A stretch of 64,000 nt of DNA from JASGIT01 sp047601665 (GTDB lineage: Bacteria > Pseudomonadota > Gammaproteobacteria > Burkholderiales > Burkholderiaceae_C): NCBI GenBank assembly GCA_047601665.1, contig JASGIT010000001.1:2976001-3040000 (forward strand). The letters are read 5' to 3'. A program made the translations under genes and the position numbers. Positions within the stretch are counted from its first letter, which is position 1. Every line of letters begins with the position of its first letter. Shown here in pieces: positions 42,276-51,055 of this stretch. Below the pieces are notes generated by a model that worked only from the letters and a program-made list of their open reading frames with translations, searched no databases and was not told the origin of the DNA.

Positions 42276-43166
42276 ATGCGGATGAATTTGTCGGCGCGCG
42301 GCATCGACGCCTTCCTGGCGCTGGCGCGGCACCAGCACTTCACGCGCGCCGCGGCGCAGTGCCATCTGTCGCAGCCGGCGTTCAGCGCGCTGATCCGGTC
42401 GCTGGAGGAGTCCGTGGGCCTGCGCCTGTTCGACCGCAGCACGCGCCACGTGCTGCTCACGCCCGAGGGCGAGCGCTTCATGCAATCGGCCCTGCGCATC
42501 CAGGCCGAGATGGCGGCGTGCCAACAGGCCATGCAGGACACGGCGGAGCTCAGGCGGGGGCGGGTGTCGGTCGCGCTGCTGCCGTCGCTCGCGGCGGGCT
42601 GGCTGCCGGGGGTGCTGCAGGTGTTCACGCAGCGGCATCCGGGCATCGGGCTGGAGGTGGCCGACGTGCTCTCCGAGCCCTGCATCGCGCGCGTGGCCAG
42701 CGGCGCGGCGGACTTCGCGCTGGCCGCCATCCGCGCCGATACGCCCGACCTGCAGGCCGAGCCTTTCTGCGCGGACGGCTTCCATCTGGTGTGCCGTGCC
42801 GACCATCCGCTGGCTACGCGCCGCCGCGTGGCGGTGGCCGATCTGCAGCGCTGGCCCTTCGTGCACCTGGCCCGGCACAGCAGCGTGCGCCAGTACCTGG
42901 ACGCGGCCTTTTTCCCCGACACCATGCAGACCCTGGTCGAGGTGGAGCAGCTCGCCACCGTGATGGGGCTGGTGGCGGCGGGGCTGGGCATCAGCGTGGT
43001 GCCGGCGCTGTCGCTGTTCCACTTCGGCAAACCAGGCCTGGTGACGCGGCCCCTGCGCCTGCCGGGGCTGGAGCGGCAGATCTACCTCGTGCGCCGGCGC
43101 GAACGCAGCCTGCCGGTGGCGGCGCAGGCGCTGTATGCGCTCATGCAGGAGATGCGGCCGCAGTAA
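42276..43166 (+). CDS. LysR-family transcriptional regulator
   Basis: A 296-residue LysR regulator. The N-terminal winged helix reads GIDAFLALARHQHFTRAAAQ, with CHLSQPAFSALIRSLEESVG as recognition region. The effector domain begins near RGRVSVALLPSLAAGWLPG. It is divergent from the AtuA-Bug genes, whose operon it probably controls through the palindrome between them. It ends 2 bp before the convergent trhP gene. Confidence 0.9.
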   Translation: MRMNLSARGIDAFLALARHQHFTRAAAQCHLSQPAFSALIRSLEESVGLRLFDRSTRHVLLTPEGERFMQSALRIQAEMAACQQAMQDTAELRRGRVSVALLPSLAAGWLPGVLQVFTQRHPGIGLEVADVLSEPCIARVASGAADFALAAIRADTPDLQAEPFCADGFHLVCRADHPLATRRRVAVADLQRWPFVHLARHSSVRQYLDAAFFPDTMQTLVEVEQLATVMGLVAAGLGISVVPALSLFHFGKPGLVTRPLRLPGLERQIYLVRRRERSLPVAAQALYALMQEMRPQ

Positions 43167-43168
43167 CC

Positions 43169-44536
43169 CTACAGCAGCCGCGCGAGCAGCGCCCCTTCCA
43201 CTGGCCCGTCGAGCGGAATGCGCACGCGCACCGGGTTGCCCTGGGCGACCGCGACGGGTTCACCGTCCAGGTTGAACATGCGTTCGAGCCTGATCTGCCG
43301 GTTGCCCGTGGGGTGGATGACCTCCAGCGTATCGCCCACGGCGAAGCGGTTCTTGGTTTCGACTTCGGCCAGGCCGTCGGCCCAGCCGCGCACCTCGCCC
43401 ACGAAGTGGCTGCGCTGCAGCACGCTGTGGCCGGTTTCGTAGTTCTGGTAGTCGTGGGCCGGGCGGCGCTCCAGCAGGCCGCCGGTGTAGCCACGGTTGG
43501 CCAGGCCCTCCAGTTCGGTGATCAGGCGCGGGTCGAACGCCCGGCCCGCCACCGCGTCGTCGATGGCGCGGCGGTAGACCTGGGCGGTGCGGGCCACGTA
43601 GTACAGGCTCTTGGTGCGGCCTTCGATCTTGAGCGAATCGACGCCGATCTTCACCAGCCGCTCCACGTGCTCCACCGCGCGCAGGTCCTTGGAGTTGAGG
43701 ATGTAGGTGCCGTGCTCGTCCTCCATGATGGGCATGTGCTCGCCGGGGCGGCCCATTTCCTCGATGAGGTAGACCTGATCGGCCTTCGGGTGGCGCTGGC
43801 CGCTGCCGCAGGTGCTGGTGAACTGCGCGTCGGCCTCCTCGCGCGCCTGGTCGAAGCTGAAGCCGTTGTCCATCGTTTGCGCCAGCGCCTCGCCCGTGTT
43901 CGGGTCCACGGCGGCGTCGTGCGTCTTGTAGTCCCAGCGGCAGGCGTTGGTGCAGGTGCCCTGGTTGGGGTCGCGGCGGTTGAAGTAGCCGCTCAGCAGG
44001 CAGCGGCCCGAGTAGGCGATGCACAGCGCGCCGTGCACGAACACCTCCAGCTCCATGTCCGGGCATTCCTGGCGGATTTTCTCGATCTCGTCCAGGCTCA
44101 GTTCGCGCGACAGGATGATGCGCGATACGCCCGCTTGCTGCCAGAACTTCACCGTGGCCCAGTTGGTGGTGTTGGCCTGCACGGAGAGGTGGATTTCGGT
44201 TTCGGGCCACTTTTCCTTGACCATCATGATGAGCCCGGGGTCGGCCATGATGAAGGCGTCGGGCTTGCAGGCGATCACGGGTTCGATGTCGCGCAGGTAG
44301 GTGCGCACCTTGTCGTTGTGCGCGATCAGGTTGCTGGTGACGAAGAACTTCTTGCCGCGCGCGTGCGCTTCTTCGATGCCCTGGGCGATCTGCTCCAGGC
44401 GGAATTCGTTGTTGCGCGCGCGCAGGCTGTAGCGCGGCTGGCCGGCGTACACGGCGTCCGCGCCGAAGTCGTAGGCGGCGCGCATCTTGGCGAGCGAGCC
44501 TGCGGGTAGCAGCAGTTCGGGGCTTTTCATCGTCAT
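43169..44536 (-). CDS. trhP: tRNA 5-hydroxyuridine modification protein (U32 peptidase family)
   Basis: A 455-residue protein equivalent to E. coli YegQ/TrhP (about 453). TrhP is required for prephenate-dependent hydroxylation of U34 in certain tRNAs, the first step to cmo5U/mcmo5U. It begins with ELLLPAGSLAKMRAAYDFGA and carries the U32 signature with cysteines, EVFVHGALCIAYSGRCLLSGY, plus CTNACRWDY and an Fe-S-type Cys pattern. A C-terminal barrel domain follows. Despite the peptidase family name, proteolysis is not its known role. It is monocistronic as far as can be seen. Confidence 0.92.
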   Translation of the reverse strand: MTMKSPELLLPAGSLAKMRAAYDFGADAVYAGQPRYSLRARNNEFRLEQIAQGIEEAHARGKKFFVTSNLIAHNDKVRTYLRDIEPVIACKPDAFIMADPGLIMMVKEKWPETEIHLSVQANTTNWATVKFWQQAGVSRIILSRELSLDEIEKIRQECPDMELEVFVHGALCIAYSGRCLLSGYFNRRDPNQGTCTNACRWDYKTHDAAVDPNTGEALAQTMDNGFSFDQAREEADAQFTSTCGSGQRHPKADQVYLIEEMGRPGEHMPIMEDEHGTYILNSKDLRAVEHVERLVKIGVDSLKIEGRTKSLYYVARTAQVYRRAIDDAVAGRAFDPRLITELEGLANRGYTGGLLERRPAHDYQNYETGHSVLQRSHFVGEVRGWADGLAEVETKNRFAVGDTLEVIHPTGNRQIRLERMFNLDGEPVAVAQGNPVRVRIPLDGPVEGALLARLL

Positions 44537-44564
44537 GGGCGGGATTGTCCCAGACGCGGGTTGT

Positions 44565-44620
44565 GCTATTGAAAAATGAGCTGCCAGCGCACGTTCTGTA
44601 TGGGCTGGAGGCCAAAAAGG
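44565..44620 (-). repeat. Dispersed intergenic repeat, copy 7
   Basis: Reverse-orientation diverged copy (GAGCTGCCAGCGCACG, GGGCTGGAGGCC) between the LysR stop and the trhP start. Confidence 0.75.
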
Positions 44621-44621
44621 C

Positions 44622-45509
44622 TCAGGAACCGGCTTGCAGGTGCCGCACCAGCTGCTGCGCGGGCAGGGGCAGCCCTTCCAGCGCGCGAAAGCACAGCACC
44701 AGCCGCCGCTCGGCCCATGGGTCGGCCAGCCGCACCGCCTTCAGCCCCAGCGCGCGCGCATGGCGCTGGGCCGCCGCGCGCGGCACGATGGCCACGCCCG
44801 CGCCCAGGCCGACGAGGCGGCACACGGCTTCGAGCTGCCGCACGCGCACGCGGAAGTGCAGCCGCTGCCGCAGCCGCCGCGCCTGCGCCGCTATGTGGGC
44901 CTGCAGGGCGCTGTCGACGTCCAGGCCGACGAAGGGCAGGTGGGTGATGTCGGCGAGATGCACGCTGCGCCCGCCCGCCAGCGCGTGGCTTTTGGGAACG
45001 GCCAGCACCAGCGGGTCGGGCCGGAAGGGCAGGGTGGCCAGCCCGGCCAGGTCGGCCGCGTCCGACGCCACGCCCAGTTCCCCCAGCCCGGCGCGCAGCG
45101 CGTCGGCAATGTCCTGGCTGCCGCGCTCCTCCAGGTCCACCGACACGCGCGGGTGCTGCGCCAGAAAGCCCGCCAGCGCCTGCGGCAGGTGCTCGCTGAG
45201 CGCCGAGGTATTGCACAGCAGCCGCACGTGGCCCGCGAGCCCCGCGCGGTAGTCGCCCAGTTCGCCGCGCAGCCATTCCATCTGCGCCAGCACGCGCCGC
45301 GCGTGGTGCAGCAGCGTGTGGCCCGCCGCCGTGGGCTGCACGCCGCGCGGGCCGCGCAGCAGCAGGGGCGTGGCGGCCTGGGCCTCCATGCCCCGGATGC
45401 GCTCGCTGGCCGAGGCCAGGGCGAGGTGGCTGCGCTCCGCGCCGCCGGTGATGGTGCCGGCTTCCACGGTGTGGATGAAAAGGCGCAGGTCGGTCAGGTC
45501 GAAATGCAT
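44622..45509 (-). CDS. LysR-family transcriptional regulator
   Basis: A 295-residue LysR regulator. The helix-turn-helix spans DLRLFIHTVEAGTITGGAE to SASERIRGMEAQAATPLL. The effector domain includes HVRLLCNTSALSEHLPQAL and VCRLVGLGAGVAIVP. It is divergent from a TauE/SafE exporter gene with 92 bp between starts, so it likely regulates that exporter. This pairing is common for LysR genes next to TSUP transporters. Confidence 0.9.
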   Translation of the reverse strand: MHFDLTDLRLFIHTVEAGTITGGAERSHLALASASERIRGMEAQAATPLLLRGPRGVQPTAAGHTLLHHARRVLAQMEWLRGELGDYRAGLAGHVRLLCNTSALSEHLPQALAGFLAQHPRVSVDLEERGSQDIADALRAGLGELGVASDAADLAGLATLPFRPDPLVLAVPKSHALAGGRSVHLADITHLPFVGLDVDSALQAHIAAQARRLRQRLHFRVRVRQLEAVCRLVGLGAGVAIVPRAAAQRHARALGLKAVRLADPWAERRLVLCFRALEGLPLPAQQLVRHLQAGS

Positions 45510-45601
45510 CCGGCCAACGTACCACAGCCTTCGGCGCGGACGAAGCCGGGGTCAGCGACTTCCGCAGGGGCGGTGCGCGACAGGCCCTGGACAATGGGCG
45601 C

Positions 45602-46357
45602 ATGACGGCTGTTTTCACCCATATTCCGCCCTGGCTGTTGCACGCCATCGCGGTGTTCTTGCTGGCCGGGCTGGTCAAGGGTGTGGTGGGCCTGGGCCTG
45701 CCCACGGTGGCCATGGCGCTGCTGGCGCTGCGCATGGCCCCGGCGGAGGCGGCGGCGCTGCTGGTGGTGCCGTCGCTGGCCACCAATGTGTGGCAGATGC
45801 GGCCCTGGGGCACGCTGCTGCCCCTGGCGCGGCGGCTGGCGGGCCTGCTGCTGGGCGTGTGCGCGGGCACCTGGGCCGGGGCGTGGTGGCTGGGCGCGCC
45901 CGCCGGGGCCTGGGCGCGCACGGCGCTGGGCATGGCGCTGGTGGCGTATGCGCTGTGGTCGCTGGCGGGTTGGCCGGTGCGCGTGGCGGCGCGGCACGAG
46001 GGGTGGCTGGGCACCGCCATGGGCGCCATCACGGGCGCGGTGACGGCGGCCACGGGCGTGTTCGTGGTGCCGGCCGTGCCTTACCTGCAGGCGCTGGGCC
46101 TGGACCGCAATGGGCTGGTGCAGGCCATGGGGCTGAGCTTCACCGTCTCCACCCTCGCGCTGGCGGCGGGGCTGGCGGGCAACGCGGGCTTGACCGCCCC
46201 GGTGCTGGGCTGGTCGGCGCTGCTGCTGGCGCCCGCGCTGGCGGGCATGGGGGCGGGAGGGTGGCTGCGGCAGCGGCTGTCGCCCCTGTGGTTCAAGCGC
46301 TGCATGATGGTGGGACTGCTGGCGCTGGGGGTGCACATGGTGTGGAGCGGTTTTTAG
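45602..46357 (+). CDS. TauE/SafE (TSUP) family membrane transporter
   Basis: A 251-residue integral membrane protein of the sulfite exporter TauE/SafE family with about seven to eight helices. The repeated half-motifs are GLVKGVVGLGLPTVAMALL near the N terminus and GAITGAVTAATGVFVVPAVPYL in the middle. TSUP members move sulfite, sulfoacetate or other organic anions; substrate is unknown. It is divergent from the LysR gene and followed, after a repeat, by a Bug gene. Confidence 0.88.
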   Translation: MTAVFTHIPPWLLHAIAVFLLAGLVKGVVGLGLPTVAMALLALRMAPAEAAALLVVPSLATNVWQMRPWGTLLPLARRLAGLLLGVCAGTWAGAWWLGAPAGAWARTALGMALVAYALWSLAGWPVRVAARHEGWLGTAMGAITGAVTAATGVFVVPAVPYLQALGLDRNGLVQAMGLSFTVSTLALAAGLAGNAGLTAPVLGWSALLLAPALAGMGAGGWLRQRLSPLWFKRCMMVGLLALGVHMVWSGF

Positions 46358-46358
46358 C

Positions 46359-46405
46359 AAAATCGGCCTTCAGCCCAGGAGGGTAAAGCGCTGGCAGCTA
46401 TGGTT
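46359..46405 (+). repeat. Dispersed intergenic repeat, copy 8
   Basis: Copy with a CCCAGGAGGG centre (AAATCGGCCTTCAGCCCAGG, AAAGCGCTGGCAGCTATGG) directly after the TauE-like gene stop and 33 bp before a Bug gene start. Confidence 0.8.
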
Positions 46406-46437
46406 AGAATAGCAAAATAACCCTAGGAGACAAGCCC

Positions 46438-47424
46438 GTGAACCCTTTGTTTGACCGCCGCGCATTGCTGCGGGCCGCCGCCGCGAGCGCCGCTCTGGCC
46501 ACCCCCTGGGCACGCGCCCAAAGCCCCTGGCCCGCCAAGCCCGTGAACCTGGTCGTGCCCTTTCCGGCGGGCGGCGGCACCGACACCTTCGCGCGCCCGT
46601 TCTCGGCGCAGTTCGCCAAGACCACGGGCAAGACGCTGGTGATCGACAACCGTGGCGGCGCGGGCGGCAACGTGGGCGCGAGCTTCGCGGCCAAGGCGCA
46701 CCCGGACGGCTACACCTTCTTCATGGGCGGCACGCACCACGTCATCGCGCCCTCCATGTACCCCCGGCTCGACTACGACCTGGAAAAAGACTTCATCCCC
46801 CTGGCCCTGCTGGCCCGCGTGCCGCAGGTGCTGGTGGTGAACCCGCGCAACGTGCCGGTCAAGGACTTCGGCGAATTCCTAGCCCTGGTGCGCGCCAACC
46901 CGGCCAAGTTCAACTACGCCTCGGCGGGCTCGGGCAGTTCGCACCACCTGGCGGGCGAGTTGTTCAAGATCCAGTCCAAGACCTTCATCACCCACATCCC
47001 GTACCGGGGCGCGGGCCCGGCGCTGGCCGACCTGGTGGGCGGGCAGGTGGACATGATGTTCGACGGCCTGGGCTCGTCCGCGGGCTACATCCGCAATGGC
47101 CGCATCAAGGCGCTGATGGTGGCCGGCGCCAAGCGCAACCCCGCGTTCCCCGACGTGCCCTGCGCCGCCGAGGTGGGCCTGCCCGACTACACCGTGAGCA
47201 CCTGGTACGGCCTGTGGGCGCCCAAGGGCACGCCCGCCGACGTGCAGGCGCGCATGGCGGAGGAGGTGCGCAAGATCGGCGCGGCGGACGAGATCAAGAC
47301 CGCGTGGGCCAACAATGGCGCGGAGTACGGCACGATGAGCCCGCAGGAGTTCGGCAAGTTCGTGCACGGCGAAATCCAGCGCTGGGCGCAGGTGGTGAAG
47401 GCTTCGGGCGCGAAGCTGGAATAG
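46438..47424 (+). CDS. Bug-family substrate-binding protein, copy 4
   Basis: A 328-residue periplasmic binding protein starting at GTG 46438 after TAGGAGACAAGCCC. The signal sequence RRALLRAAAASAALATPWARA has a twin-arginine-like start. Bug motifs are VNLVVPFPAGGGTDTFARP, VIDNRGGAGGNVGAS and HIPYRGAGPALADLVGGQVD. It ends 15 bp before a convergent GntR gene and may belong to the same dicarboxylate-type locus. Confidence 0.92.
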   Translation: MNPLFDRRALLRAAAASAALATPWARAQSPWPAKPVNLVVPFPAGGGTDTFARPFSAQFAKTTGKTLVIDNRGGAGGNVGASFAAKAHPDGYTFFMGGTHHVIAPSMYPRLDYDLEKDFIPLALLARVPQVLVVNPRNVPVKDFGEFLALVRANPAKFNYASAGSGSSHHLAGELFKIQSKTFITHIPYRGAGPALADLVGGQVDMMFDGLGSSAGYIRNGRIKALMVAGAKRNPAFPDVPCAAEVGLPDYTVSTWYGLWAPKGTPADVQARMAEEVRKIGAADEIKTAWANNGAEYGTMSPQEFGKFVHGEIQRWAQVVKASGAKLE

Positions 47425-47439
47425 TGGAGTGAAGGCGCC

Positions 47440-48111
47440 TCAGGGCATGGTCAGCACGATATCCGCCAGCGCCCGCCCCCCCGCGTTGATGTGGTCGCGC
47501 ATGGCCTCCGCCGCCACTTCGCCCTGGCCCGCGCAGATGGCCTGCACCACCGCCGCGTGCTCGGCCTGCGAGCGTGCCAGCCGCCCCGGTTTTTCGAACA
47601 TCGGCCCCCGGTAGGGCGCGATGCGCTGGCGCACCAGCCGCGTCTGCTCGACGATGAAGGCGTTGCCGCTGGCTTGGTATATCAGTTCATGCAGGCGCGT
47701 ATTGGCTGCGATGTAGCCCGCCGCATCGTCCGCGGCGGCGCACGCCTGGGTGGCGGCCAGCGCCTGTTGCAAATCGGCCTGCAAGGCCGTGTTGATGCGG
47801 CCCGCAGCCAACCGCGCCAGCACGCCTTCCAGTTCGGCCAACCCCTCCATCATCGCCACGATTTCGCGCGTGCTCAGTTGCCGCACGTAAATGCCCGCGC
47901 GGGGCCGGATCTCCACCAGCCCCTTGACCGCCAGCACCAGCAAGGCCTCGCGCACCGGCGTGCGGGACGCGCCGAAGCGCTCCACCAGCGCCCGCTCGTC
48001 AATCGCCATGCCGGGCCTGAGGCGCAGTGCTGCAATGTCGTCCTCCAGCGCCGCCCGCACGCGGTCGGGCAAGCTAGGGGTTTTCTCGGATGGCTCGGAA
48101 TGCCGGGTCAT
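47440..48111 (-). CDS. GntR-family regulator with FCD domain
   Basis: A 223-residue GntR/FCD regulator. The winged helix (LRLRPGMAIDERALVERF, GASRTPVREALLVLAVKGLV) is followed by a helical ligand domain (TRLHELIYQASGNAFIVEQ, HAAVVQAI). Only 37 bp separate it from the divergent enoyl-CoA hydratase gene, and that gap holds a clear inverted repeat. It most likely represses the acyl-CoA operon starting at 48149, with a carboxylic acid effector. Confidence 0.9.
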   Translation of the reverse strand: MTRHSEPSEKTPSLPDRVRAALEDDIAALRLRPGMAIDERALVERFGASRTPVREALLVLAVKGLVEIRPRAGIYVRQLSTREIVAMMEGLAELEGVLARLAAGRINTALQADLQQALAATQACAAADDAAGYIAANTRLHELIYQASGNAFIVEQTRLVRQRIAPYRGPMFEKPGRLARSQAEHAAVVQAICAGQGEVAAEAMRDHINAGGRALADIVLTMP

Positions 48112-48124
48112 TTTCTAATAGATA

Positions 48125-48145
48125 TATCAATAAATTGAGTTGATA
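48125..48145. promoter_or_regulatory. Candidate GntR/FCD operator
   Basis: TATCAA-TAAATTGAG-TTGATA is an inverted repeat with perfect 6-bp arms in the 37-bp gap between divergent start codons. Its position overlaps any promoter for the acyl-CoA operon and argues that translation starts at ATG 48149, not the upstream TTG at 48140. Confidence 0.55.
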
Positions 48146-48148
48146 CAC

Positions 48149-48898
48149 ATGTTGCCTGAACTCAGCCTGCAAGACCACATCGCCACCATCACGCTGCGCC
48201 GCCCCGAGGTGGCGAACCGGCTCGCGCCCGAGGATCTGCCCGCGCTCATCGCGCACGTCAACGAGGTCAATGCGCGGGATGATATCCGCGTGCTGGTGCT
48301 GCGCGCCCAGGGCAAATACTTTTGCAGCGGGTTTGATATATCTGAAGTGGGCAACAGCCAGAACCAGGGCAGCAGCTTTGGCGAGATGGTGGACGTGTTC
48401 GAGCAGTGCCGCGCCGTCACGCTGGCCGTGGTGCATGGCGGCGTGTACGGCGGCGCGACCGACCTGGCGCTGGCCTGCGACTTCCGCGTGGGCGGAACGG
48501 CGGCGGAGATGTTCATGCCCGCCGCGCGCCTGGGCCTGCACTTCTATCAGGGCGGGCTGGAGCGCTACGTCACCCGCCTGGGGCTGGACACGGCCAAGCG
48601 GCTGTTCCTGACCTGCGAAAGGCTCACCAGCGCCGAGATGAAGGCGTGCGGCTTCCTGACCCATCTGGTGGCGAACGACCAACTGGACGCCACCGTGCAG
48701 GGCCTGACCGACACCCTGGCCGCCATGGCGCCGCTGCCGCTGTTCGGCATGAAGAAGCACCTGAACCTGATCGCCCGCCACCAGCACGACGGCGCGGCCA
48801 TCAGCGCCGACGTGCAGCGCACCGTGCAGTCCGACGACTTGATCGAGGGCGGCACGGCCTGGCGCGAAAAGCGCAAGCCCGTGTTCAAGGGCCGCTGA
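48149..48898 (+). CDS. Enoyl-CoA hydratase/isomerase family protein
   Basis: A 249-residue crotonase-fold protein. The oxyanion-hole motifs are KYFCSGFDISEVG and VHGGVYGGATDLALACDFRV. The position of the usual catalytic Glu is not clear; RLGLHFYQGGLERYVTRLG holds a candidate. Members hydrate, isomerise or decarboxylate acyl-CoA thioesters. It leads an operon with a Bug protein, a class III CoA transferase and a malonyl-CoA synthetase-like ligase, suggesting breakdown of a small dicarboxylic acid. Start ATG 48149 is preferred over TTG 48140. Confidence 0.85.
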   Translation: MLPELSLQDHIATITLRRPEVANRLAPEDLPALIAHVNEVNARDDIRVLVLRAQGKYFCSGFDISEVGNSQNQGSSFGEMVDVFEQCRAVTLAVVHGGVYGGATDLALACDFRVGGTAAEMFMPAARLGLHFYQGGLERYVTRLGLDTAKRLFLTCERLTSAEMKACGFLTHLVANDQLDATVQGLTDTLAAMAPLPLFGMKKHLNLIARHQHDGAAISADVQRTVQSDDLIEGGTAWREKRKPVFKGR

Positions 48899-48929
48899 CG
48901 ACCAAACACCTACCCAGGAGACAACCCCC

Positions 48930-49892
48930 ATGCTCAGAAGAACCGCTCTTTCGCTGCTGCTCGCCACGGCGGGCACCGCTTTCGCGCAGGCCTACCCCGC
49001 GCGCCCCATCACGCTGGTGGTGGGTTTTCCGCCCGGCGGCGGGGCCGATGCGGTGGCGCGCATCGTGGTCGAAAAAATGGGCCGTGCGCTGGGCCAGCCC
49101 GTGGTGGTGGACAACCGGCCCGGCGCAGGCACCACGCTGGCGTCGGACTTCGTGGCGCGCGCGCCGGCGGACGGCTACACGCTGCTGCTGGGGGCCGCCA
49201 ACCTCTATGGCTCCGACCAGCTTCTGTACAAGAGCGCCAAGTACGACGGGGCGAAGAATTTCACGCCCATCTCGCGCTGGTCGTCCGCGCCCCTGCTGCT
49301 GGCCGTGCGCAAGGACCTGCCCGCGCAGAACGTGCAGGAACTGATCGCGCTGGCGCGCCGCGAGCCCGAGAAGCTCAGCTACTCCTCGTCGGGCGCGGGC
49401 GTCATCACGCACCTGGCGGGCCTGTCGTTCTCGCAGGCGGCGGAGGTGAAGATGCTGCACGTGCCCTTCAAGGGCGGCGCGCCTTCCGTGCAGGCCGTGG
49501 CGGCGGGCGATGCCGACATGACCTTCGCCACGCCCCCGTCGGTGCTGCCCATGGTGCAGGCGGGCAAGATGCGCCTGCTGGCCGTCACCACGCAAAAGCG
49601 CTCGCCGCTGTTCCCCCAGGTGCCGGGCATGGAAGAGTCGGGCGTGAAGGGGCTTGACTACACCTTCTCCTTCGGCCTGTTCGGCCCGGCGGGCCTCGCG
49701 CCCGAGGTGGTGAAAAAGCTGTTCGACGCCAGCGTGGCCGCGTTGAAGGACCCCGAGGTCAAGGCCCACCTGGAAAAGCAGGGCAACCTGGCCGCGCCGT
49801 CGGCCTCGCCCGAGGAATACCGCACCTGGATACTGCGCGAAGGCGCGGAATCCAAGACATTGACAGTGCGCTCCGGCGCAGGCGTGCAATGA
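48930..49892 (+). CDS. Bug-family substrate-binding protein, copy 5
   Basis: A 320-residue periplasmic binding protein with signal peptide (LSLLLATAGTAFAQA) and motifs ITLVVGFPPGGGADAVAR, VVDNRPGAGTTLASD and HVPFKGGAPSVQAVAAGDAD. AGGAGACAACCCCC precedes the ATG, nearly identical to the Bug gene at 29048. It overlaps the CoA transferase gene by ATGA, so substrate capture and activation are tightly linked. Confidence 0.92.
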   Translation: MLRRTALSLLLATAGTAFAQAYPARPITLVVGFPPGGGADAVARIVVEKMGRALGQPVVVDNRPGAGTTLASDFVARAPADGYTLLLGAANLYGSDQLLYKSAKYDGAKNFTPISRWSSAPLLLAVRKDLPAQNVQELIALARREPEKLSYSSSGAGVITHLAGLSFSQAAEVKMLHVPFKGGAPSVQAVAAGDADMTFATPPSVLPMVQAGKMRLLAVTTQKRSPLFPQVPGMEESGVKGLDYTFSFGLFGPAGLAPEVVKKLFDASVAALKDPEVKAHLEKQGNLAAPSASPEEYRTWILREGAESKTLTVRSGAGVQ

Positions 49893-51055
49893 GCGCGCTG
49901 CCCTTGGCGGGCCTCACCGTCATCGACCTGACCCGCGTGCTCGCCGGGCCGGTCTGCACGCAGATGCTGGCCGACCTGGGCGCGCGCGTCATCAAGGTGG
50001 AGCAGCCCGGCAGCGGCGACGATGCGCGCGCCATCGGGCCGTTCGTCGATGGTGTGTCGGCGTATTTCATGTCGGTCAACCGCAACAAGGAATCCATTGC
50101 GCTCGATCTGAAAGCCGAGGTCGACCGCGCCATCTTCGAGCGCCTGCTCGCCACCGCCGACGTGCTGGTCGAAAACTACCGCCCCGGCACCATGGACAAA
50201 CTGGGCTACGGCTGGGACGCGCTGCACGCGCGCTTCCCGCGCCTGGTGTTCACCAGCGTCTCGGGCTTCGGGCAGACCGGGCCGTACAGCGGCTTTCCGG
50301 CCTACGACATGGTGGTGCAGGCCATGAGCGGCATGATGAGCGTGACCGGCTTCGAGGACGGCGGGCCGTGCCGCGTGGGCGTGTCCATCGGCGACCTGGG
50401 CGCGGGCCTGTACGCGGTGATCGGTACCCAGGCCGCGCTAATGCAGCGCGCTGTAACGGGGCAGGGCGGGCGCGTGGACGTGTCCATGCTCGACTGCCAG
50501 GTGGCGCTGCTCGAAAACGCCGTGGCGCGCTACGGGGCCGAGGGCAAGGTGCCGGGGCCGATCGGCGCGCGGCATCCGTCGATGGCGCCGTTCGACGTGT
50601 TCCGCGCGCAGGACGGCTATTTCGTCATCGCCGCAGGCAACGACGCGGCCTTTGCCAAGCTCTGCACGGCGCTGGACGTGCCCGCGCTGGCGCAGGACGC
50701 GCGCTTTGCCACGGGCCGCGAGCGCGTCACGCACCAGGCCGCGCTCAAAGCATTGCTGGAAGAACGCCTGGCCACCGCACCGCGTGCGCACTGGCTGCAA
50801 CTGCTGGGCACCCACGGCATCCCCTGCGGCGAATACCAGACCGTGGCCGAGGTGGTGCAACACCCGCAGATCGCCGCGCGCGGCATGGTCACCCAAGTCC
50901 GCACGCCCGGCGGCAGGCCGCTCAAGGTATCGGGCAACCCGCTGCGCGCGGGGCAGGGCGACGTGGTGCGCCGCGACCCGCCCACGCTCGACGGCGACCG
51001 TGAGCGCATCCTGCAAGAACTATCATCGCCGCGACCAATGGAGACAGCACCATGA
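49889..51055 (+). CDS. CaiB/BaiF family class III CoA transferase
   Basis: A 388-residue class III CoA transferase. The N-terminal LPLAGLTVIDLTRVLAGPVCTQ and KVEQPGSGDDARAIGPF are typical; the catalytic Asp is in NRNKESIALDLKA or the adjacent region. SGFGQTGPYSGFPAYDMVVQA is the family signature. It transfers CoA between an acyl-CoA donor and a carboxylate. Coupled by 4-nt overlaps to the Bug gene before it and to the ligase after it. Confidence 0.92.
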   Translation: MSALPLAGLTVIDLTRVLAGPVCTQMLADLGARVIKVEQPGSGDDARAIGPFVDGVSAYFMSVNRNKESIALDLKAEVDRAIFERLLATADVLVENYRPGTMDKLGYGWDALHARFPRLVFTSVSGFGQTGPYSGFPAYDMVVQAMSGMMSVTGFEDGGPCRVGVSIGDLGAGLYAVIGTQAALMQRAVTGQGGRVDVSMLDCQVALLENAVARYGAEGKVPGPIGARHPSMAPFDVFRAQDGYFVIAAGNDAAFAKLCTALDVPALAQDARFATGRERVTHQAALKALLEERLATAPRAHWLQLLGTHGIPCGEYQTVAEVVQHPQIAARGMVTQVRTPGGRPLKVSGNPLRAGQGDVVRRDPPTLDGDRERILQELSSPRPMETAP

